This document shows positions 60,500-64,000 of a DNA stretch of 64,000 nt, in pieces. The notes under the pieces were generated by a model that searched no databases, was not told the origin of the DNA, and was given only the letters and a program-made list of their open reading frames with translations. The DNA is taken from positions 62,001 through 126,000 of the forward strand of contig NZ_CAIJDP010000084.1 in NCBI RefSeq assembly GCF_903819435.1, written 5' to 3'. The stretch comes from Flavobacterium salmonis. Lineage in GTDB: Bacteria; Bacteroidota; Bacteroidia; Flavobacteriales; Flavobacteriaceae. The position numbers and the translations under genes are program-made. Each line of letters starts with the position of its first letter. Positions within the stretch are counted from its first letter, which is position 1.

Positions 60500-61888
60500 T
60501 TATTGTTTTCTTGCAATTTGCGCCATTAATTCTGCTTCAGCAACTAATTTTCCATTAGCATATGCGTTGGCCTGCATGTGACAAATCCCTCTTCTGATAG
60601 GAGAAATCAAATCACACTTAAATATTAAAGTATCACCTGGTAAAACTTTATGTTTGAATTTAACATTATCTATTTTCATGAAATAAGTCAAATAGTTTTC
60701 AGGATCCGGAACTGTACTTAGAACTAAAATTCCACCTGTTTGTGCCATTGCCTCAACAATTAATACACCCGGCATAACCGGAGCATCAGGAAAATGCCCA
60801 ACGAAGAAATTTTCATTCATGGTAACATTTTTCAATCCCACAACATGGCTTGATGACATTTCAATAATTCTGTCAATTAACAAAAATGGAGGTCTGTGAG
60901 GCAAAACAGCCATAATTTTATGGATATCCATCAATGGCTCCTGGTTTAAATCGTAAACAGGGATATGGTTTCTTTGCTCAATTTTTATAATTTTTGCTAA
61001 TTTTTTGGCAAATTGTGTATTCACATAATGTCCAGGTTTATTAGCAATAATTTTTCCCTGAATTCTAACTCCAATTAAAGATAAATCACCAATAACATCT
61101 AAAAGTTTATGTCTTGCCGCTTCATTTGGATAATGCAAAGTTAAATTATCAAGAACACCATTTGGTTTTACAGAAATTTCATCTTTACCAAAAGCTCTTT
61201 TTAAGTTTTCCATTGTAGCATCGGAAATCTCTTTATCTACATAAACAATAGCATTATTAAGATCGCCACCTTTTATTAATCCATTTTCTAATAAAGACTC
61301 TAATTCATGCAAAAAACTAAAGGTTCTTGAATTTGAAATTTCATCTTTAAAATCTGCAATGCTTTTCAAAGTAGCATTTTGAGTACCTAAAACTTTAGTA
61401 CCAAAATCTACCATTGTCGTAACCTGATAATCATCGCTTGGCATAACCAAAATCTCGCTTCCTGTAGTTTCATCTGTAAATGAGATTACCTCTTTTACTA
61501 CATAAACATTACGCTTTGCATCCTGTTCTTCGATCCCGGCTTTTTCAATAGCCTCAACAAAATATTTTGAAGAACCATCCATAATAGGAAGTTCTGAAGC
61601 ATTTAATTCTATAATAACGTTATCCAGATCACAACCAACTAATGCTGCTAAAACATGTTCAGGAGTTTGAATTTTTACACCTAATTTTTCTAGATTGGTA
61701 CCTCTTTGTGTGTTAACTACATAATTGGCGTCAGCCTCAATTACCGGTTGGCCTTGCAAGTCAATTCTAACAAAAGTGAAACCATTATTTATAGGAGCAG
61801 GTTTAAAAGTCATTGCAACTTCTTTTCCTGTATGTAATCCAACTCCTGTTAGTGAAATTTCATTCTTGATGGTTTTCTGTTTAACCAT
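60500..61888 (-). CDS. lpxC-fabZ: bifunctional UDP-3-O-acyl-GlcNAc deacetylase / 3-hydroxyacyl-ACP dehydratase
   Basis: A 462-residue fusion typical of Bacteroidota. LpxC (1-305) has KTIKNEISLTGVGLHTG at the start and zinc ligands in TPEHVLAALVG and ARHKLLDVIGDLSL. FabZ (about 318-462) has the catalytic His in LPHRPPFLLIDRI and Glu in GHFPDAPVMPGVLIVEAMAQ. Linking the committed lipid A step to fatty-acid supply balances the two pathways. An ATG three codons upstream exists, but the internal ATG at 61886-61888 gives the standard start MVKQKTIKN; it overlaps the lpxD stop by 8 bases. Confidence 0.97.
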   Translation of the reverse strand: MVKQKTIKNEISLTGVGLHTGKEVAMTFKPAPINNGFTFVRIDLQGQPVIEADANYVVNTQRGTNLEKLGVKIQTPEHVLAALVGCDLDNVIIELNASELPIMDGSSKYFVEAIEKAGIEEQDAKRNVYVVKEVISFTDETTGSEILVMPSDDYQVTTMVDFGTKVLGTQNATLKSIADFKDEISNSRTFSFLHELESLLENGLIKGGDLNNAIVYVDKEISDATMENLKRAFGKDEISVKPNGVLDNLTLHYPNEAARHKLLDVIGDLSLIGVRIQGKIIANKPGHYVNTQFAKKLAKIIKIEQRNHIPVYDLNQEPLMDIHKIMAVLPHRPPFLLIDRIIEMSSSHVVGLKNVTMNENFFVGHFPDAPVMPGVLIVEAMAQTGGILVLSTVPDPENYLTYFMKIDNVKFKHKVLPGDTLIFKCDLISPIRRGICHMQANAYANGKLVAEAELMAQIARKQ

Positions 61889-62924
61889 TATTTCCATTTT
61901 TTGGGTTTATTATTTGTTTCTTTAATTCTTCTAATTCCGCAACAATTTTAGGCAAGTTCTTGAAATGAACATAGGATTTACTAAAATCGCTATAACCAAA
62001 TGTTGGACTTCCCTGCAAAACTTCGTCATCTTTAATGTTTCTTCCTATTCCGGATTGAGCCTGAACCCGAACATTATTTCCAATTACTAAATGCCCTGCA
62101 ATACCAACCTGTCCGCCAATCATACAGTTTTCTCCAATTTTTGTAGAGCCTGCAACTCCTGTTTGAGCTGCAATTACTGTATTTTTACCAATCTCAACAT
62201 TATGGGCAATCTGAATTTGATTGTCTAACTTTACGCCCTTTCTAATAATTGTAGATCCAAGTGTAGCTCTGTCTATTGTAGTATTCGCTCCAATATCTAC
62301 ATTGTCCTCAATAATAACATTACCAATTTGCGGTACTTTACTATATTCCCCATCTTCATTTGGAGCAAAACCAAAACCGTCTGCACCAATAATAGTTCCT
62401 GAATGAATGGTACAGTTATTACCAATTACAGTTTCAGAATAAATTTTAGCCCCTGCAAAAATGCACACATTATCACCAATAACAACATTATCACCAATAA
62501 AACTGTTTGGATATATTTTTACATTATTACCTAAACTCACATTTTGACCCACATAACTAAAACTTCCCAAATAAAGGTTTTCACCATATTTGGTTCCTTC
62601 AGTTATAAAAGCTTGCGGCTCGATTCCGCTTTTATTTAATTTTACCTGATTATAAAACTCTAAAAGTTTAGAAAAGGATACATATGCATCTTCTACTTTA
62701 ATTAAAGTAGTTGTAATTTCAGATTCAGGCATAAAAGAATCATTGACAATCGTTACAGATGCTTTTGTAGTGTAAATGTGATTGATATATTTAGGATTTG
62801 CCAGAAAAGTAAGTGATCCTTCCTCTCCTTCTTCAATTTTAGACAGTCGAAAAACCTCGGCATTAGGATTCCCAACTACTTCGCCTTCTAAAATCCCCGC
62901 TATTTGTTCTGCTGTAAATTTCAT
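61881..62924 (-). CDS. lpxD: UDP-3-O-(3-hydroxyacyl)glucosamine N-acyltransferase
   Basis: A 347-residue enzyme for the third lipid A step. It has the N-terminal uridine-binding domain (1-105; MKFTAEQIAGILEGEVVGNP, GSLTFLANPKY), a left-handed beta-helix of about ten turns, catalytic His in DNQIQIAHNVEIGKN near 240, and a C-terminal helix (SYVHFKNLPKIVAELEEL). Full length, and it overlaps the next gene by 8 bases, so the pair is translationally coupled. Confidence 0.97.
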   Translation of the reverse strand: MKFTAEQIAGILEGEVVGNPNAEVFRLSKIEEGEEGSLTFLANPKYINHIYTTKASVTIVNDSFMPESEITTTLIKVEDAYVSFSKLLEFYNQVKLNKSGIEPQAFITEGTKYGENLYLGSFSYVGQNVSLGNNVKIYPNSFIGDNVVIGDNVCIFAGAKIYSETVIGNNCTIHSGTIIGADGFGFAPNEDGEYSKVPQIGNVIIEDNVDIGANTTIDRATLGSTIIRKGVKLDNQIQIAHNVEIGKNTVIAAQTGVAGSTKIGENCMIGGQVGIAGHLVIGNNVRVQAQSGIGRNIKDDEVLQGSPTFGYSDFSKSYVHFKNLPKIVAELEELKKQIINPKNGNNG

Positions 62925-63055
62925 CTTATTTGATTCTATTTTTTATACGAATAAGATGGAACTCTATATTAACGTTCTGCTTATATTCAAAAAAAATATA
63001 CTAATTTGTTTTTATGTCCGACAAAAATATAAAAAATAGGTTTTAAATGTTAATT

Positions 63056-64000
63056 TTAGATAAGTTGTTTTGGAAAACATATGTAATATTTTGTAACCAA
63101 TTTAGATAATGATTTCAAATTCAACTGGTCAGAAGCTTCAACAACATCTTCAATTGTTTTATCTTTTTTAAGTATTCTTATAGGTTCTGCTTCTTTACTG
63201 TAGGCCTGATTTTTAATTTTGCCCCTAAAAATAAAGTAACCTGCATCAAGAGCTGATATATGGTGTTGTTCTGCAAATTCTTCTTTTAAGGATTGCGATT
63301 CTTCCATCGGAATTTTTTCTGCACTTAATTTAATTTTCAATAAATCCCTGTTAATAATCATTTTACTTAGAGTGGAAAGAATAAAATCATCCTGTTTTTG
63401 CCAGGCTTTCAGAGCACTGATAATATCAAAATCATCCAATTGTGAAAATAAATCTAATTTTTCTGCATCAAAATATTCGAGGGTAATTTTGTTTTGCATA
63501 AAATAACGAAGAGGCTCACTACAGGGTAAAGACAAACCTTTTAAAGTTAATTCTTTAGCTCTTTTTAAAACTTTCATCAAAATCAATTCAGCTACAAGGC
63601 TGGTTTTATGCAAATACGCCTGCCAATACATCAATCTTCTTGACAACAAAAATTTTTCTACTGAATAAATTCCTTTTTCTTCAATAACCAAAATATCTTC
63701 AACGACATTCATCATCTGAATCAGACGTTCAGAATTGACATTCCCTTCTGCAACGCCTGTGTAAAAACTGTCACGTTTTAAATAATCCATTCGATCCATA
63801 TCTAATTGACTGGAAATCAGCTGAAGCATAAACTTTCGATGATATTCACCCTTAAAAACCTGAATTGCCAGGCTTAATTTTCCGTCAAACTCATTATTCA
63901 ACTGATTCATAAACAAAAGAGAAATGGCTTCGTGATGAACATCTTCTACAATGCTTTTCTCCATTGCATGCGAAAAAGGTCCGTGGCCAATATCATGCAG
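63056..64000 (-). CDS. HD-superfamily phosphohydrolase (partial, N-terminus outside window)
   Basis: At least 314 residues are visible; the frame continues past the window edge. The HD motif is seen at the edge as LHDIGHGPFSHAMEKS, and a second aspartate region as LDMDRMDYLKRDSFYTG. The pattern fits the dGTPase-like or SAMHD1-like branch of HD enzymes, which hydrolyse nucleotides. The ATG at 63962-63964 is internal, because coding sequence with the HD motif precedes it. It is on the same strand as the lpx genes, 131 bases upstream of lpxD. Confidence 0.88.
   Translation of the reverse strand: MHDIGHGPFSHAMEKSIVEDVHHEAISLLFMNQLNNEFDGKLSLAIQVFKGEYHRKFMLQLISSQLDMDRMDYLKRDSFYTGVAEGNVNSERLIQMMNVVEDILVIEEKGIYSVEKFLLSRRLMYWQAYLHKTSLVAELILMKVLKRAKELTLKGLSLPCSEPLRYFMQNKITLEYFDAEKLDLFSQLDDFDIISALKAWQKQDDFILSTLSKMIINRDLLKIKLSAEKIPMEESQSLKEEFAEQHHISALDAGYFIFRGKIKNQAYSKEAEPIRILKKDKTIEDVVEASDQLNLKSLSKLVTKYYICFPKQLI

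Overview
The window is chromosomal DNA from a low-GC Bacteroidota, most likely a Flavobacterium or close relative. Evidence: a SusC/SusD pair with a FecI/FecR-type sigma/anti-sigma pair; fused LpxC-FabZ and fused E1 alpha/beta enzymes; several Bacteroidota hypothetical families; Cys-type lipoproteins; almost no Shine-Dalgarno sequences; and repeated matches to the flavobacterial -7 promoter box TAnnTTTG shortly upstream of genes. No tRNA, rRNA, CRISPR array, insertion sequence or phage gene was seen.

Layout. 1-9.7 kb: mixed housekeeping and hypothetical genes (a secreted protein cut by the window edge, a DEAD/DEAH helicase, an MscS channel, a thioesterase, a Crp/Fnr regulator beside a medium-chain reductase with a perfect palindrome between them). 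9.7-20.5 kb: a DUF885 peptidase-like lipoprotein, a fused 2-oxoacid dehydrogenase E1, a DapB-like gene interrupted by one in-frame stop, a 2OG-Fe(II) oxygenase, a SUI1/YciH factor, a nucleoside phosphorylase, a VOC protein, a (CAAA)11 tract, an NMT1-like binding protein and a transglutaminase-like membrane protein. 20.5-29.5 kb: a complete histidine operon, hisG-D-C-B-[NTF2]-H-A-F-[STM3941-like]-IE on the minus strand, preceded by a promoter, a 19-residue leader peptide rich in His codons and a terminator, which is a classical attenuator layout. 29.5-37.4 kb: a two-component system, an LTA-synthase-type phosphotransferase, a PAP2 phosphatase and an outer-membrane beta-barrel protein, plausibly an envelope-modification locus. 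37.4-46 kb: a stand-alone 4HB sensor, an S1/P1-type nuclease/phospholipase C-fold protein, a YeiH transporter with a LysR regulator, a vWA membrane protein and fabG. 46.2-55.7 kb: an uptake locus on the minus strand (sigma, anti-sigma, SusC with STN domain, SusD, HExxH lipoprotein, DUF4302 lipoprotein). 56-64 kb: sucD and a lipid A cluster (lpxD, lpxC-fabZ, lpxA, efp, second lpxD-like gene) behind an HD phosphohydrolase.

The least-explained material is intergenic. It includes two copies of a structured element (in the hisC-hisB gap and in the fabG leader), a 135-bp nested palindrome, a REP-like inverted repeat, and short degenerate tandem repeats that fill many spacers and often form hairpins, including most spacers of the his operon. 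All functional calls rest on reading the sequence and recalling family signatures; no searches were run.
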